Source: Montifringilla adamsi
Taxonomy: Eukaryota > Chordata > Aves > Passeriformes > Passeridae
DNA length: 64,000 bases
Direction of reading: 5' to 3'
Assembly: GCA_017590115.1 (NCBI GenBank)
Contig: JAGGNK010000225.1
Location: 503,896-567,895, forward strand
The notes below the pieces were generated by a model that saw nothing but the letters and a program-made list of their open reading frames with translations, ran no database searches and was not told the DNA's origin. A program made the translations under genes and the position numbers. The first letter of the stretch is position 1. The number at the start of each line of letters is the position of its first letter. This document shows, piece after piece, positions 1-13,178 of the stretch.

Positions 1-1499
1 TAGGCAAGATAGATGTTTCTCTTCAGTCAACAACCAAGTCAGCTAAGAAACCCTAGGCCAAATGATCTCCAACATTCACAGTTTCACTACGAAAATTGTT
101 ACATCCTGAAGATATTCTCATTAGCTACATTAGCGACATCATAATTGTAATTACTGTTAAAATACAAAGCAACTAATGCAAACAAGCCACTTCCATCTGG
201 GGAAAAAATGGAGTGAGAAAAACATGAGACAGAGTGTTTTGATGTTAATCCAGAAGGCTTGGGGGAGGAATCTCTTTCAATAGGAGATGATATCACTACT
301 CTGTGTCCCATCACAGGAAAAAAAGTAGGAATATTTCTTCATCCAAAAGCAATGTCTGCTTTTCTAACAAACATTCTGCTCAAAGGAAACTCTGACCATT
401 AGTTTTCTTCCAAACAGTCCTTCACCACTAGAGAAGATGAAAAACTTTCTTCTGGCTTTTCTTCATCTTGATATCCCATCTTCTTTCTGCCTTTGAAATA
501 AACAGACTCAACAGGAGAGTCCATACCCAGTACGACCCTGTTGGAAACCTCGATTACAAATAGCTTTGGGTTTCCCTGACAAGTCTCTCCCAGAACCTAC
601 ATCTACACCTGCTGACTGCAGTCTCCATTTAACCTCGTGTCTGTGCCTTCAGTCTCTGCTTAGCTACATCATAGCAGATGTGCCTGAATCATTGTTTGGA
701 TTCACCTGCCTCTGGTGCCAGGGGACAGCACTGTATTGCCAAGGTCACTGCCTGGCCTGCTTCACGGCTGCTCTCCTCAAACCTTCTTTTGGGAAACAGC
801 CTCTTCTTGCCTGACCTTTCCGTGATGAAAAGACACTTGCCTTCCTGAAAGAGCCACACTTGTGCTTACAAATAGGTTGCTAACCTCTGCCTCTGGAAGG
901 TTTGTAAATGGTGGCAGTGAGTAACTCAATTCAGCATAAAAAAATGCAATGGGAAAAAAGATATAATATTTCCTGACCATCTCCAACTATGCATTATGAA
1001 TTAGAGTGAGAACATACCAAAATTTCTGATGCACCCTCAAAACATACCACCTCATTAGTGATGCATTACATACATACCCAAGATTCATACTGACTGGATC
1101 CTGGGAGAAGGGCAATGAAAAGGACTAAGAATTACATCTTTGCTGCCATACTTACTGCATGGACTCCTACTAAATTTTTCTACTTTTTTTTGTCTCAAGG
1201 ACAAAGGTTGTCTCAAAACAGTCAGATACAACAGGAAATGTTTGGTACTGTCTTATCAGCATTGAAAAACGGTTATCCTGAGAGTTGAAACAGCAAGTAC
1301 TCCTCTTGCCCTATGCCTCCTGATCCTCTGCTCTGTGATTCAAATGGCTACTTTTGAGCTTAAACATGATTTGGGGTGATCTTCTGGGTTTCCTCTGAAC
1401 TGGCCAATGCCAAATATTTATTTTAAAAGCAAAATGTATTTGCCTCATTGGGGGTAGGGGCTATACGTTCCAAATTTTACAGATTCTCTAAGTTCTATG
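1..1499. other. intergenic, no gene seen
   Basis: AT-rich unique-looking sequence. Only short open frames occur on either strand and none shows a recognisable domain. In mammals HSDL2 lies upstream of PTBP3 in divergent orientation, so I looked for minus-strand short-chain dehydrogenase exons here and recognised none. Confidence 0.5.
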
Positions 1500-1862
1500 T
1501 GTTGCTGACTCTCTGCGTTTAGTAGAGACACGAAGCTTGACTCCATTTCAGAAGGCTAATTTATTATGTTAAATATTATATTAAAATACTACATTAAAAC
1601 TACTAAAAAACAAAGAAATCAAAAAGCTACCACAAGAAAAAAACAAAATAGAAAAACAAAATCCTGTGACTGCTCACAGCCTTGGCACAAGTAGCTGTGA
1701 TTGGTCATCAATAAAAAACAATCCACATAGACCAATCATAAATGCACCTGTTGCATTCCACAGCAGCAGATAGTAATTATTTACATTTCTCTCCTGAGGC
1801 TCCTCAGCTTCTCAGGAGAGGAAAAATCCCAGCAAAGGATTTTTCATAATATCATAACTACA
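1500..1862 (-). mobile_element. solo LTR of an endogenous retrovirus, 6-bp target duplication
   Basis: The 363-bp element begins TG and ends CA, and is flanked by perfect 6-bp direct repeats TCTATG at 1494-1499 and 1863-1868. A 6-bp duplication is typical of ERVK/alpharetrovirus-like insertions. Read on the minus strand it has the layout of a passerine LTR family I recall: a leader ending in TCCTGAGAAGCTGAG, paired CCAAT motifs in the middle (ACCAATCA seen on the plus strand near 1732), an AATAAA signal close to the 3' end (TTTATT on the plus strand near 1560), then a short R/U5-like tail. There is no internal gag, pol or env next to it, so the provirus was reduced to one LTR by recombination. 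The exact family name needs a repeat library. Confidence 0.85.
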
Positions 1863-2466
1863 TCTATGCACAAATACTGATTTTGAAGCATGATTTTACA
1901 TCCCAAATTTGCTACATTTTGCATCAGCATTTTCCTTTAAGGTCTAGGAACAATCTAAAAATTTATATCAACAAACACAGTCATAATACCTTTCAATTTC
2001 TGCCATTCTTAAATATTACACATTATTTCAAGGCTCTTGAAACCCAAACTCTGCCAAAGCCTTTTGTTATTCTCACCTGATCTTTTGCCACTTTCTAAAG
2101 CATCCAAAGTTCTTTCCAGCTCTGGACTCATTTGAACAGGCTATAGCTCACAGGTTAGCTGTGTTGTTTCCTCCACTGGTAATTTAGTTAGTACATTCCA
2201 CAAGGCAGACATACATTAATTTGCTGGCATTTGCCAATAAATGCTATTTAGGTTTACTGTGATCTTAGAATGATTCTGCATTGAAATCAGGAGATAACAT
2301 ATGGTCTTAAATGGTATGTGAGTCCTAACTAAAAAACCATTTTCCTCATTACTATGGCAAGAGCACATACATTTTAACACATTCTTACACTTACCTGAAC
2401 AGAAATTTCCCAAGTTTACCCCAGGAAAGAAAAACAACCAACTCTCTCCTTGTAGCACCGCCCCTG

Positions 2467-2508
2467 AAAAAAAAAAAAAAAAAAAAAAAGAATAAGAAAA
2501 AGAAAAAG
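2467..2508. repeat. poly(A) tract and A-rich tail
   Basis: A run of 23 A is followed by A-rich sequence with G and T interruptions to about 2508. It could be the tail of an old retroposed copy, but no recognisable body precedes it. Confidence 0.85.
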
Positions 2509-4198
2509 ATCAGGTTTTTGATAAATACAGCTTTTAGTAGCTTACCAAAACAATTTCTACTTTTTCTTCACTGCCAGTAAAATTCTGCTAAAATTTGCAC
2601 CCAGTTTTCTGCAATGCATCAGGCTCCTTAGTGGAAGACACAGAACGGTAAATCACAACACGTAATTGTCACTTTGAGTGTTTCCCTTAAAGGAACTGGT
2701 TTAGTCAGAGAAAACATCTACTTTTGTTTCTCTCCAGAAGTGATCAGCAGAGCCAAAGATGCAGCTTGTATTTCTGACTCAGTGCAGTGAGCAGTTTGGT
2801 GGAGTAGCCATACCCTACCAGGAGTTTGCAGCCTGTAAAGTGCACAATAAACCTGCGAGGGAAGTCCACGGCTGCTCTTTCCAGATGTCTGCTCTGCTAT
2901 GCTACTGTACTAATCCTAAAACCAAAAAGGTGGAGGAAGTTACCTTTTTAAATGCAGTTTATGGAGTGACTTTGCAGTTTAGTTGCACCACAACAGCTGA
3001 GGAGCTGGTAAAATTGCAGCGAATTACAAGGTTTAATCAGGACTGTTATTTCTTGAGCTACAGTCTCTAGGTGAAAGCCTTGTGTTGTCAGGCTGGAGCA
3101 AGTCAAATGACCTAGTCAATGACTACCCTGCCAAGAAATCTCTTAGGTTTTTTTTTTTCCAGGAAACTAAACAAAGAACTTCCTACTAGAAGTGGTACTG
3201 CATAGTATTCTCAGAAATAGAATGCATCTGGTTACATAAACATAACATATTACAAAGAACTGGAGTTTTAGTAGAAGAGTTACCTGAAAAACAACAACGT
3301 ATCAAATTATTCTGAGTAAATAGGAGCCGCATAAAATGGATAATAGGTCCTCATTGAATAGAGAACAGCTTAGAAAACCTTTTAGCTGCCAAATATTAAT
3401 TTATGTCATAAACACTCAAACCCATGGAATTACAATTACAACTCCAAAACACAAAAACAGGTAATTTGGTTTTGGTTTATTTTCATAGTGTAAGCAAGTG
3501 TTAGCAATATGGACAACAACAATATCAATAAGATAAAAATACAGTAGGTGTTAGTTTCTTTCAACTTGATAGAATAACATCAAAGACAAGTAATTTTTAG
3601 TAAAATATGGTGTTCTAAAACCAGATAAACATAGTTTGTTTAAAATAGATCAGGTCGACTAATTGCATCTGTCTATTCGTATTTGTATGCTGAGCAGACA
3701 AAATATCGTGCACCCAGGCCCTGATGCTATAATTGGATCTGTGAATACAGATATCTGTTCTTCCTCGAAGTTCTATCTAATTAAACCACACTATATACCT
3801 CTTTAAAGTAAACAAGACCATCATTCAGTTTCTATGTCCATATAAAAGACACAGCCGGAAACAACACATCCATTCAAAACACACACATCTAATTTATAGA
3901 CAGCACAATTCCACAGACTTCCCTAAAGTTGCAAGAAACATGAATTTGACATAGGTCAGGAAGAATACAGTTTAAATTAATGAGAAAAAGAGAAAAAGCT
4001 ACAGACATAACCAATCAGAGAAACAAGCCAAAATTAATAAATAGAATAAGGGGACCAATTAAAAACAAACAAACAAAACCACAAATGAACAAAACCTCCA
4101 AACTGAAAACAAACAAAAAATCTCTAAAAGTGTGACAGGTGAAGTAGGAAAAGAACTCCCAAAGCCCAAGTTTGCTTCCTAGAAGCACATTATCTTTA

Positions 4199-4214
4199 TC
4201 TCTCTCTCTCTCTC
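4199..4214. repeat. (TC)8 microsatellite
   Basis: Eight perfect TC dinucleotides, followed by further pyrimidine-rich sequence. Confidence 0.9.
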
Positions 4215-5330
4215 CCCTTCACTCCTTGCCTCCCAAGAAGGGAATGATCAAAGTTTTCTTCCTTTCTGTTGTTCCCTGCTTGTGTTAGCAACCAGCTCAC
4301 AGGCCCCATCACAAAGGATTTATTTTCTTTTTCTATTATAACAATCTATCAAAATTTCTACTGGCTTTGTGAATTGCAGTTGAAAGCTAATTTAAAAGCA
4401 TTCTTCAATGGCAGCAAAGTCTAGATTACTGGCAAAACACACTTCTTTCTATTTTTATAGTGTACAGAGCAATTACAGGAGAACCATTATAGTATTTTTA
4501 AATTACGTTGTATATTTAACTTGTAACAAGAAACATGTGTGCTAAGGGATGAAACTGTACGTCATTTTTCACAACCTGACCTCTAAAGAAAAGCTCTTTC
4601 AACGGACTCAAAAATCCTTAATTTTTAGATTTATATACATACAGGAATTTAATTACTAACATATATAAAATATATTCCAATACATTGGAAATATTTAATA
4701 TATTAGTATATTCTCATATGTGTGTATGTATGCTCTCACATTAGTATATCTAAAATAGATACATTGATATTCTCACTTCCTTTTCTCATAATAACTGATT
4801 CAAACATAATAATTTCTGAGTCTGCTGGTATGTCTAAAATTTGTTTTTGACCCTTATGTTAAGACTAAAATTCATTTTTTTCAAACAACTACTCCCCAAA
4901 GTACTTCCTTGATCATAGTGACTTGTCCTATTCCTGTAGTTTGTGGGGGAACAGAAAAGCAAACTTCTAGATACTCCTGTATTCTTAGGAGTGAAGTCTA
5001 TCAGATCCATTTGATTGAGGCTACACTTTTCTTTAACAACATAGCCCAGAAAAAGAGTTAGCTCAGGGAAGTCCACCCTACACAGGACACAACCAGAGGA
5101 ACACAATTCCTTGCAGTTACATGAAGCACAGATGTCTCTATCTCATATCTCCAGGGCACCTCTTGCCCTTGGGAGCCCACTTCTAGGGAGCAGGATGTAG
5201 ACATAGCTCACTTGAACTGCAGACAGCCATGAGTATGTCACCAGACTTTGCCTGGCATCACCCAGCTTCCCTCTCTACTCTCCAGTCAGGGGAGCAGTCA
5301 TCTGTCCCCTGTCACACCTATGGATCTTGG

Positions 5331-5553
5331 AGGCACCAGCTTGAGCTGTTATTTTGTTGTTTAGTTATTGCACCCAGGGGATGTGGACTTCTGAAACTCA
5401 GCTCTGGGAAACCTGGGGTGGAGATGGTGTGGGAATCTGGTGTTACAGTGTGAGCAGGGGAGTGTAGCTGTGAAGGGGCCTTGATCCCAGCTCAGCTTGT
5501 GCAAGACTGACTGCCAGAGTGGCTCCTGGTCAAGCAGGGAAGTTTCCTTTACA
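5331..5553 (+). repeat. dispersed repeat, possible LTR, copy 1
   Basis: This stretch matches the reverse complement of 46097-46330. Shared blocks in the same order are CACCAGC-TGAGCTGTTA, GGGAAACCTGGGGT, a GTGCAAGA-TGACTGCCAGAG block and GGGAAGTTTCCTT. Both copies stop just after the last block at a CA dinucleotide (TTTACA here, TTAACA in the other copy), which fits an LTR 3' end. The 5' boundary is not clear and no target duplication was found. The family is not identified. Confidence 0.6.
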
Positions 5554-5834
5554 TATGGCTCAGCAAATTCACAAACCCACATGCCCAGCTTTTACAGGGA
5601 CAGGGGCTGACCACCTTTTAACAGCACAACAGCCAGCGCTGAGGCTGTGCCACACGGAGGGACAGCACAACCAGCATCCAGGTCAGGGCTGGTACCTGAA
5701 TCCCATCTGGTGGTGCCGGGTGAGCGGCCAGCTTTCTCCCTCTGTCCTGGTTGCCCCAGCTGCTCTGTGGGACCCAAAAGGCAGGAGGACACTGGGGCCC
5801 TCAAGGGATGGCAAAGTCCCTGACCTGTGGCTGC

Positions 5835-6530
5835 TGCCCTGAACCTTGCAGCACTACAGGCTGGGGGAGGAGTGGATAGGAAGCTGCCTGGCAGAAAAGG
5901 ACCTGGGGTCTGGTTGACAGATGATGGAACACGAGGCAGTGGTGTGCCCAGCGGGCCAAAAAGGACAATGTTGTCTTGGCTTGCACCAACAATAGTGTGG
6001 CCAAGAAGACCAGGACAGTGACCACCTCTGACCATCACTGGGTACTGGTGAGATTGTACCTCAAGTCCTGCTTTCAGTTCTGAGCAGGAAACACACAGGG
6101 GTTCTGGCGAGAACCCAGGGAAGGAAAATGTAATTGAGGAAAGGTTTGGAGCCCAAGTCTTCTGAAGAGCAGCTGAAGAAGCTGGGGGTGTTTAGCCTGG
6201 AGAAAGGAGGGCTCAGGGGAGACCTCACCATTCTCTACAGCTGCCTGAAAGGGGTGCAGCCAGCTCGGGGTCGGTCCCTTCTTCCAGGCAGCCAGGGACA
6301 CGACAAGAGGAAACGGCCTCAAGCTGTGTCAGGGGAGGACATTAGGAGTTACGTTTCCACAGAAGGGTTGATTAAAATTTGGAATGGGGCTGCCCAGGAA
6401 AGTAGTACAGTCACCGTCCTTGGAGGTGTTTAGCGAAGGACTGGACATAGTACCATGGTCTAGTTGACATGGCGTTCGGATCACAGATTGGACTCGATGA
6501 CCTCGGAGTCTTTTCCAACTTAAGTGATGC
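5835..6530 (+). mobile_element. CR1 LINE, 3' part
   Basis: The segment follows the usual order of the avian CR1 3' region in plus orientation: AAAGGACCTGGGG, then AATAGTGTGGCCAAGA, TCTTCTGAAGAGCAGCTGAA, TTTAGCCTGGAGAAAGGAGG, GGCTGCCCAGGAA, and finally TTGGACTCGATGACCT with TCTTTTCCAACTTAA at the end. It is 5' truncated, as most genomic CR1 copies are. The insertion ends right at the edge of the CpG island. Confidence 0.88.
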
Positions 6531-6539
6531 CGACCGATC

Positions 6540-7350
6540 CATGCCTCTTTCCCGTGCCCCGGAGCGGGCGGACGAGGCCCCGGCACAGCCCGACCGCGCC
6601 CCACAGCGGCGGGACCGCCGCACTGCGCAGGCGCCGCAGAGGGAGAGTCNCCGTGCATGGGGGTCCCGCTCCGCCGCCGCGCCGGGGCCGCGCTGAGGGG
6701 CGGGCGGCGGCCGCTGGTCGCGGGGAGCGCCCCGAGGGTTCCACCTGGTGCCGCGTGCGGCGGGGTGGGGCAGTGACCAGCACATCCCGGCTCCTTCTTC
6801 CTCGGAGCAGCGGGGGTGGAGAGAGAGGGGCTGGGGGAGGTCCTCTCCGCCCCCGTCGGAGGGAGCGGAGTGGAGCGAGGGGAAAGGTGGGTGTCGGAGC
6901 GGGGCCGGGTTTCGAAGGGGCTGGGCTTGGGGTGGGGATATTCCCGAGGGCTGCTCCGCCAGGTACTTGTAGAAGGAGGAAGCCAGCGGCCGTCGCCGTC
7001 CTGGAGCTGAGGGGCCGGGCGCTGCCGCCGGGAACTTTGTGGTACTCAGGGCGTGCGGGTCTCGCTTCCGTTCCCTTCCTCTCTCTTTTTCTCTCTTTTT
7101 CTCCCAGGGCGGCCGGCGTCGCGTTTTCCCCACGACCGTGGCCAGGGCCGGTTTCCTGCCCCGCGGGGCCGTGGCCCCGGGCCGAGATGCGCCGGGAAGC
7201 GCCGCTCGCGGGGCTGGACGCGGCTCCCGTTCCCCCGCGGGTTGGAGGGGGCGGCCGCCGCTCGGGGCCTGCGCTTGCCCGGGTTTTAAACTTTATTACG
7301 GAGTTACCCCTCTTAAGGTGGTAAAAAAATCCTTTGGCGCGCGGGTTTCT
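6540..7350 (+). promoter_or_regulatory. PTBP3: CpG-island promoter and untranslated first exon region of PTBP3
   Basis: GC content and CpG density jump sharply from about 6540 to 7300, then fall back to intron-like AT-rich sequence. There is no TATA box, as expected of a housekeeping promoter. The island is 14.5 kb upstream of the first clear coding exon and on the correct side of it, so it most likely holds the transcription start and a non-coding exon 1. Donor-like sites are present (for example GGTGGGTG near 6886 and AGGTACTTG near 6961) but I cannot say which one is used. Long open frames here are a by-product of high GC. Position 6650 is an N. Confidence 0.7.
6623..6634. promoter_or_regulatory. 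NRF1-type binding site
   Basis: CTGCGCAGGCGC is close to the palindromic NRF1 consensus (two GCGCA/GGCGC half sites). NRF1 motifs are common near start sites of CpG-island promoters. Identified by motif only. Confidence 0.55.
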
Positions 7351-10300
7351 TAGCGGTGGATCGCGATGGGGTTTTGGGTATTTGCGGTTTCACGTGGTAA
7401 TTGAAGTTTAGTACCCCGACTTTGGGAGGTGCTTCTCTGTACTGAGAAAACGTGGAACCGCTGGTGTTCGCCTTGTCGCTGGTGCCTGGTGGAAGTGTAT
7501 ATGTGGAAGCGAACTGATTGACATCTATTCTGCAGAGTTAATCAATAATCAGAATGGTTGTTCATGTAATGCATTTTAGTAGACCTTATTGAAAGCCTTA
7601 ACTATGCAGCAGATTGTTACAGGGATGAAGTTTCTACAGCGTTGTCGTCCTCAGAAGATAAAGATATTTTAAACAAGTCTGAATTATTGTGCTCCCACTG
7701 CTGGGATAGCATGACGGTAGCTGGCTGTTGTGTGTCTTGATAAAGTTTCTCAACTTGCAACTAAGTAATAAACCCAAGTTCATTGTGTGTACTGCTAACT
7801 TCCCTGGCTGCTTTTTAAGTGAAAATTTCATTGCTGATATTTTTCCTTTACCTATTCATATTTTAGAATCCAAGGTCTGGGTAGCTTGGCCATGGTGGGA
7901 AATTCAGCTGTCCCAGGAAACTAACCTAATGTTTATTTTTTTCATTGTAACCATATGCAGAGGTGAAAATAGAAATGTTCACGGAAGTCAGCACTTCCAA
8001 CTTCATGCAAAGATGTAGATGCTACACTAACTTAAACTTGTGTCCTGAATGTCGGTGACATGTAAAACCTTTACTGTTCTTAAAATCTAGGTATTCTGAT
8101 ACAGAAGTTAAGGCTTCTTTTTCCCTTGTGATTGAAAAAACTTCCTGACATCTTTTAACACACTGTGGTGGTAGAAGACTTTATAGGGAGACATGTTGAT
8201 GAGAACAGTCTTTTATAAATGCTGATTAATCAAACAGCAAATAGTCTTAAGAGGTATCTTTTTGAAAAATTTAATTTAAAATTCTACTGAGTAATTCTGA
8301 TATCAGCATTTTTTTCACATTTTCTTTAAAAGTGCATGTTGCAAAATTTCAAGAGAAAATTAAGAAAGTTCTCACTGGAGTGAATTTTTTTTTCTTAATT
8401 TGCCAAATTTGCTTGTGGAGGAACTTGTAATTTTGTTTTTCCTGTGTTCTATTAGAGAATACAGGGATTTGTTTTTTTTGTTTTGGTTTTTTTCTTTGTT
8501 TGTTTCTTTCTTAAGGTTTGGAATTGCTATCTAATGTGGGTGTGAGGTTCCTGTGCTGTCATACAACTAGTATGATGACCTCTTTTCTCAAGTATTTTTA
8601 AAAAAAATTTATAAGGGTTTTATTATTTCAGTTGAGAAAGGAGGGAAGAAGAGTCATGGGTCAGTTTGTGTACTGCCCTGAAATACTACTAAAGATAACT
8701 TAATGTTAGCATTGTTTCTGGTTTGGGTAGAAATGATGCAGGTAAAATACGTGTAATACTTAAACTCTACAAATCTAACATTGCAAAGTAGAACCTCCCT
8801 AATAAACTTTCTTTTGAGAGAGTGAAACAAAGACTATAGAAGTATTAAAGGTGAATTAACTGAGTGTTTTAAAAGAAATTTTCTGAAGTAGAGCCTTTAT
8901 CTGCTTCAGTGAAGATACAGGTGATTGGTGATAACTGCAAGTTTGAGTATGCTCTGAGATGCCTGTGACACTTCAGGAAGACCTGGGGTTTCTGAGTGAT
9001 TTGGGAATGTTCTTTTTTTTGTTGGAAGTTGCTAAGTACCTTCTGAGAATTGAATGCCATTTGCTGATCTCCAGACTTTGTTGAAAATGCAAGCTATTGA
9101 GGTATTGGTTGAAACTGCCCTAGTAAACCTAAAGTAAAACAAAATTTTTCATAAGTTGTTATGTGACTTTTTATTTTCAAGGGCATTTAATTAAAAAAAA
9201 AAAAAAGTAAAAGAAGAAAAATTACACTTCCATGCTGCTTTAATACAGAAATGAAATAAAAGCATCAATTTCTTTCTGTGGAATGCTGAGGCTAATTTAG
9301 ATCCAAACCTTATATTTAATAAGGGTGAGAATACATAAAAGTAAACACAGATAAGTAATTTTTATTTGGATCAGAAAATTTCTGTAAAAAGCTGTAAGAA
9401 TTTCAGTTTTATGGCAAAGAAATTGGTTCTTTATTTAAGCTTATTTTTTTAGCAGGAATATGTGACTCAAGTTAAACTTAAAAAATTCAAAGAAACCAAA
9501 GTGGTGTAAACTGTATTTTTTTTGTTGGCTATCAAAAGCAGACCAGATATGTACCTAAACCTATAAGTGTTTATAGTTGAGGTTAGTGGCCTCCTTGTGG
9601 ATTAGTAAGAGGGAAGCTCAGGAACAACACTATACACAGCAGTGGTATTTTGTTTTCAAATTAAATTCAGTCATTCTGGTACCAGATTAAATCTTCAGGT
9701 AACAAGACTTTGGAATTCTGGAAGATAATGCTCAAGCTTTTAAAGAGTCATCAACCACTTCATTCTTATTATCCATAGATTTCTGGCTCAGGAGCCTTTT
9801 AAAAGAAATTATATTTTACATGGAATTACATCGATTTTTTTCCCATAGTTGCTTCATAAATACCTGTTTTTAACCCACTTTGAGTCAGGTGCTTGTGGAA
9901 AACATGTAGTATAGCCTGGTATGAATGAAGTTATCTCGCCTTATGAGCTTGCTGTTCACTCCCAAATCTTGTTTACTACTACTTTCTGTTATAATCAGAA
10001 ATGGAAATAATCTATCACAATCAGAAACATGAAAATAGCAAAATATTAATAAATCTCTTAGTTTCCATAGCCATTGTCAAATTGATGTTCATTTGATTTG
10101 GTCTGTAGTCAAGACAGTTAATCTGCTTTTTGTACCCTGTCTGGGGAGATAAGGAGTTGATTTGGGTTCTACCAGGGAGTATTTATCAGGTTTTCTGCTG
10201 AACTCATCCTGTCTTAAGTGATAAGCACAAGTGTGTGTTTGTCAACTTTCTTTTAGAGAATATCCTGATTAAACAAAATCTTGTGTCAAAACATGAGGAT

Positions 10301-11151
10301 GAGAGTTAGTTATATCATAAAATTATGCCTACAGCTGTTGTTTCAAATTGCAGTTGTTAATTCTTTTGCACTCATTAACTGTTGCATGTAACTGTACTTT
10401 TGCTTTTGGTTTTCTTGCTTTTGACCATTGTCTATATTTTGTTCTTACAGTTTCATTTAGTTCTGCATATTTTTAATGAAAGACTATATTTAAGAGACTT
10501 TTTTTTCCTTTTTCTTTTCTCATTTCAGTATGTGAAAATTGTTCCTATTTCTTCAGGTCTGTGGAAGTGAGTTTTGCATTGTCCACTTCGAGGCAGCATT
10601 TTTGATACTCTTTGCAGAGTGGGTAGGTGAAAAAGTATTTTGTCTACTCCTGTTGATACCATTCTTCCCTGCTCTTGCTGTTTCCCTCTTGGCTGAAGTT
10701 GTTGAAACTCAGGTCTGCTGCCAAAAGAGCAGCACATCAGCGCCATCCTCACCAGTGCATTTCTGCACCTCCCTCATAGTGTAGCAACTGTCATATGTGA
10801 CCTGCATGGTAAAATAAATCATTCTGGTACCATGCTGCCTTGCAGTTGTTAGTCACTGCCGTGAGAGCTGTGAAAACACAAGGGTGAGGAATTACATGAT
10901 TGCCTTTGCTCACTCTAGCTATAGATCAGCTTAAACTGACCAGGAAACCACGCCCTGAATTTCTTGTGAAAGCCAATGGAATGAATGCTTCTATAATTCA
11001 ATAAACCAACCATTATCTTGCAAATAACTTCCTTAATCACACTGAACTACTAGTAGTTTAACTTGTTGCCATGCTTGCTCATTAAAAGACATGGTCTATT
11101 ACAAGGGCATTTGAAGTCAAGGGGAAGAAAAATTGTTCTTTCTGCACAGTG

Positions 11152-11168
11152 AGTAGTAGTAGTAGTAG
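11152..11168. repeat. (AGT)n microsatellite
   Basis: Nearly six perfect AGT units in the first intron. Confidence 0.85.
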
Positions 11169-11702
11169 AATTGTGTTTGCATGTGTGCACTCTGTGAAGG
11201 TGTGCATACTTCACACAGCTGCAGAGGTGTATGGTGGGCTCAGTGCTCTCTATTAGGATTTTACCATTTAAATGAGATGTTACTATTTTCTTCAAAGGTG
11301 GATTGCATTAGTCACGGGAATAAGGATGATCCAGAACCACTTCACTTATAGGCAGAAATCAAATCTTACCACATCATCTGCTTTGGGTGCAACCAGACCA
11401 TATGGCAAAATCAGGGAATGGTAACCCTTTCCTTGTCTGTAGGCTACATGGTAGCTACAACTGAAGTGGTACATGAGATGGATGTAACTTCATGAAAAGG
11501 AAGATTTTAGAGTATTGCTCCAGCTTTTGATCCATCTTACTAGGTGATTCCTAGACTGCACTACTTTGGAAAAGACAATAAACACTTTTAAACCAAGAAT
11601 TCAAGGCACATTTTTACATATGTCCAGAGTGATAACATACTTCATACTGCATTTGAATGTGTAAATTATGCTTCAACACTTTGAGATGCAGACTCCCCTC
11701 CC

Positions 11703-11742
11703 TTAAAGGCCTTTTCCAACCTAAATGATTCTATGATTCTAT
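11703..11742 (+). mobile_element. CR1 3' tail fragment
   Basis: About 40 bp matching the extreme CR1 3' end: CCTTTTCCAACCTAAATGAT followed by two ATGATTCT-type octamers. The terminal octamer repeat is diagnostic of CR1. Confidence 0.75.
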
Positions 11743-13145
11743 ATGTCTTCAGGCTTTTAACCATAGTGTTTTCTAGGCTAAACACAAATACTATTTGGGA
11801 GTCAGCATGAAATGCATGATGGTGAAGTGATCCCAAAGACCACTGAAAATGAAAAGAATATGTCATCCAAGTGTTTTATTGACTTGTAACATTAAGAGGT
11901 GATTTTAATTAATAAATTGCATGTAGTCCCTCTTGGTACTTTTAGGCCTTCTTTGTCTTTCTCATTGTGCTCAGCTTAATTAGGATTTTTTTCCTCTATT
12001 TTTTTTCCATTTCTGTAGGTTTTTTGCTGGTTCACTTCCTCATTTTATTACACAATACTGAATTAGTTTTCTTACTCTTTTGATTTGTCACTTCATCTGT
12101 TTCTATTTTCTAGTCTCTAATTTGTCTTTCTTTCTCGCTTTCTTGTGTATGCAGACAAGCTGTTTGTTTTGGTCTTGTGTTATCAGGAAAATGACTCTAG
12201 CTTCGCACCTACGCATCTGTTCCTACCCCTTCATCTCAATTATCTGTCCTTTCCCAGAACACAATCAATGTTGAAGTAGTTAATGTGAAGTTATTCAGTG
12301 CACAGTATATCACCTTGAATAGGGTGGAAAATATAGTGCAAAGCTTAAGTTTTTGTGGAGGAAACTTCTTGAACTCAAAAGTAAGTGATATGCTTGTTTT
12401 TCATTTGATTTCTGTCACTGCTAGAAACTTTTTGCTGTTTAATAAAACCTGATAGAGAAACTAAGTTATCATAATTGTCATTAGTTTGAAATTCTGTCAT
12501 AGAAGATTCTCTTTCTATCTAATTTCCTTCTGCTGTGTACAATCCTGCTTGTAAGTGTACAACAGTTTTCTAAAATAGAAAACAAATGTATGGAAGTAAA
12601 ATTGAGTGCTTTAAAAGTGTGAAAGTGACTTGAAAATAACTCTTCATTGCTGATTCTTTCCTGCAATGCCCCATAATATACTGTCTGTAGGGAGATCAGT
12701 TTGCTCGTGGTAGTTTTTGTCTTGTCATCACATAAGTTTCAACTGTATGTATATTTATATGTATGTACAGTAATGGGACTTATGTATATATATGAAAAGG
12801 CACTCTGTCTGTACTGGTCCTCTGTAGCATCTGCTCTATATAGCTTGGTTTTGGTGTATAGTGGTTGGTCTCTGTAGGGCTGAGGAGTGGACAATAAATG
12901 CAGTCTTTGGTGTAGAATCCTGAAGTAACATTATAATTCATTAGAATTTTTTTTTATTTTTGTGAACTTATTTGGACATATAGGATTCAGCTGTTTTGTG
13001 TACAAAATTGGTGTTTTAGTGCATGTGTGTAACAAGTGTAGCCTAGTGTGTTGTGAAGGATGTTATGCTCTCTCAGAGGAGCTGTTTATCATGTACTTGT
13101 TGGTGTTTCAATGTGTACCTTTAAATATAAGGAAAACATCACAGA

Positions 13146-13178
13146 ACACACACAGACACACACAGACACACACACACA
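13146..13178. repeat. imperfect (CA)n microsatellite
   Basis: CACACA runs are interrupted by two CAGACA variants, about 33 bp in all. Confidence 0.85.

Larger units (their letters stand above)
1869..5330. other. intergenic, AT-rich, no gene supported
   Basis: Long AT-rich stretch with simple repeats and no exon-like structure. One 103-codon open frame (2759-3070, plus) stands out only by length. It has no domain I recognise. Confidence 0.5.

Noticed and set aside
2759..3070. 103-codon open frame with a Cys-rich protein
   Set aside because: No domain recognised, no splice context, and frames of this length occur by chance several times in 64 kb. A protein search with a clear hit would change this.
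6411..7324. Long open frames on both strands in the first CpG island (up to 266 codons)
   Set aside because: High GC makes stop codons rare; the products are Arg/Pro/Gly/Ala-rich low-complexity sequence and cross an N.
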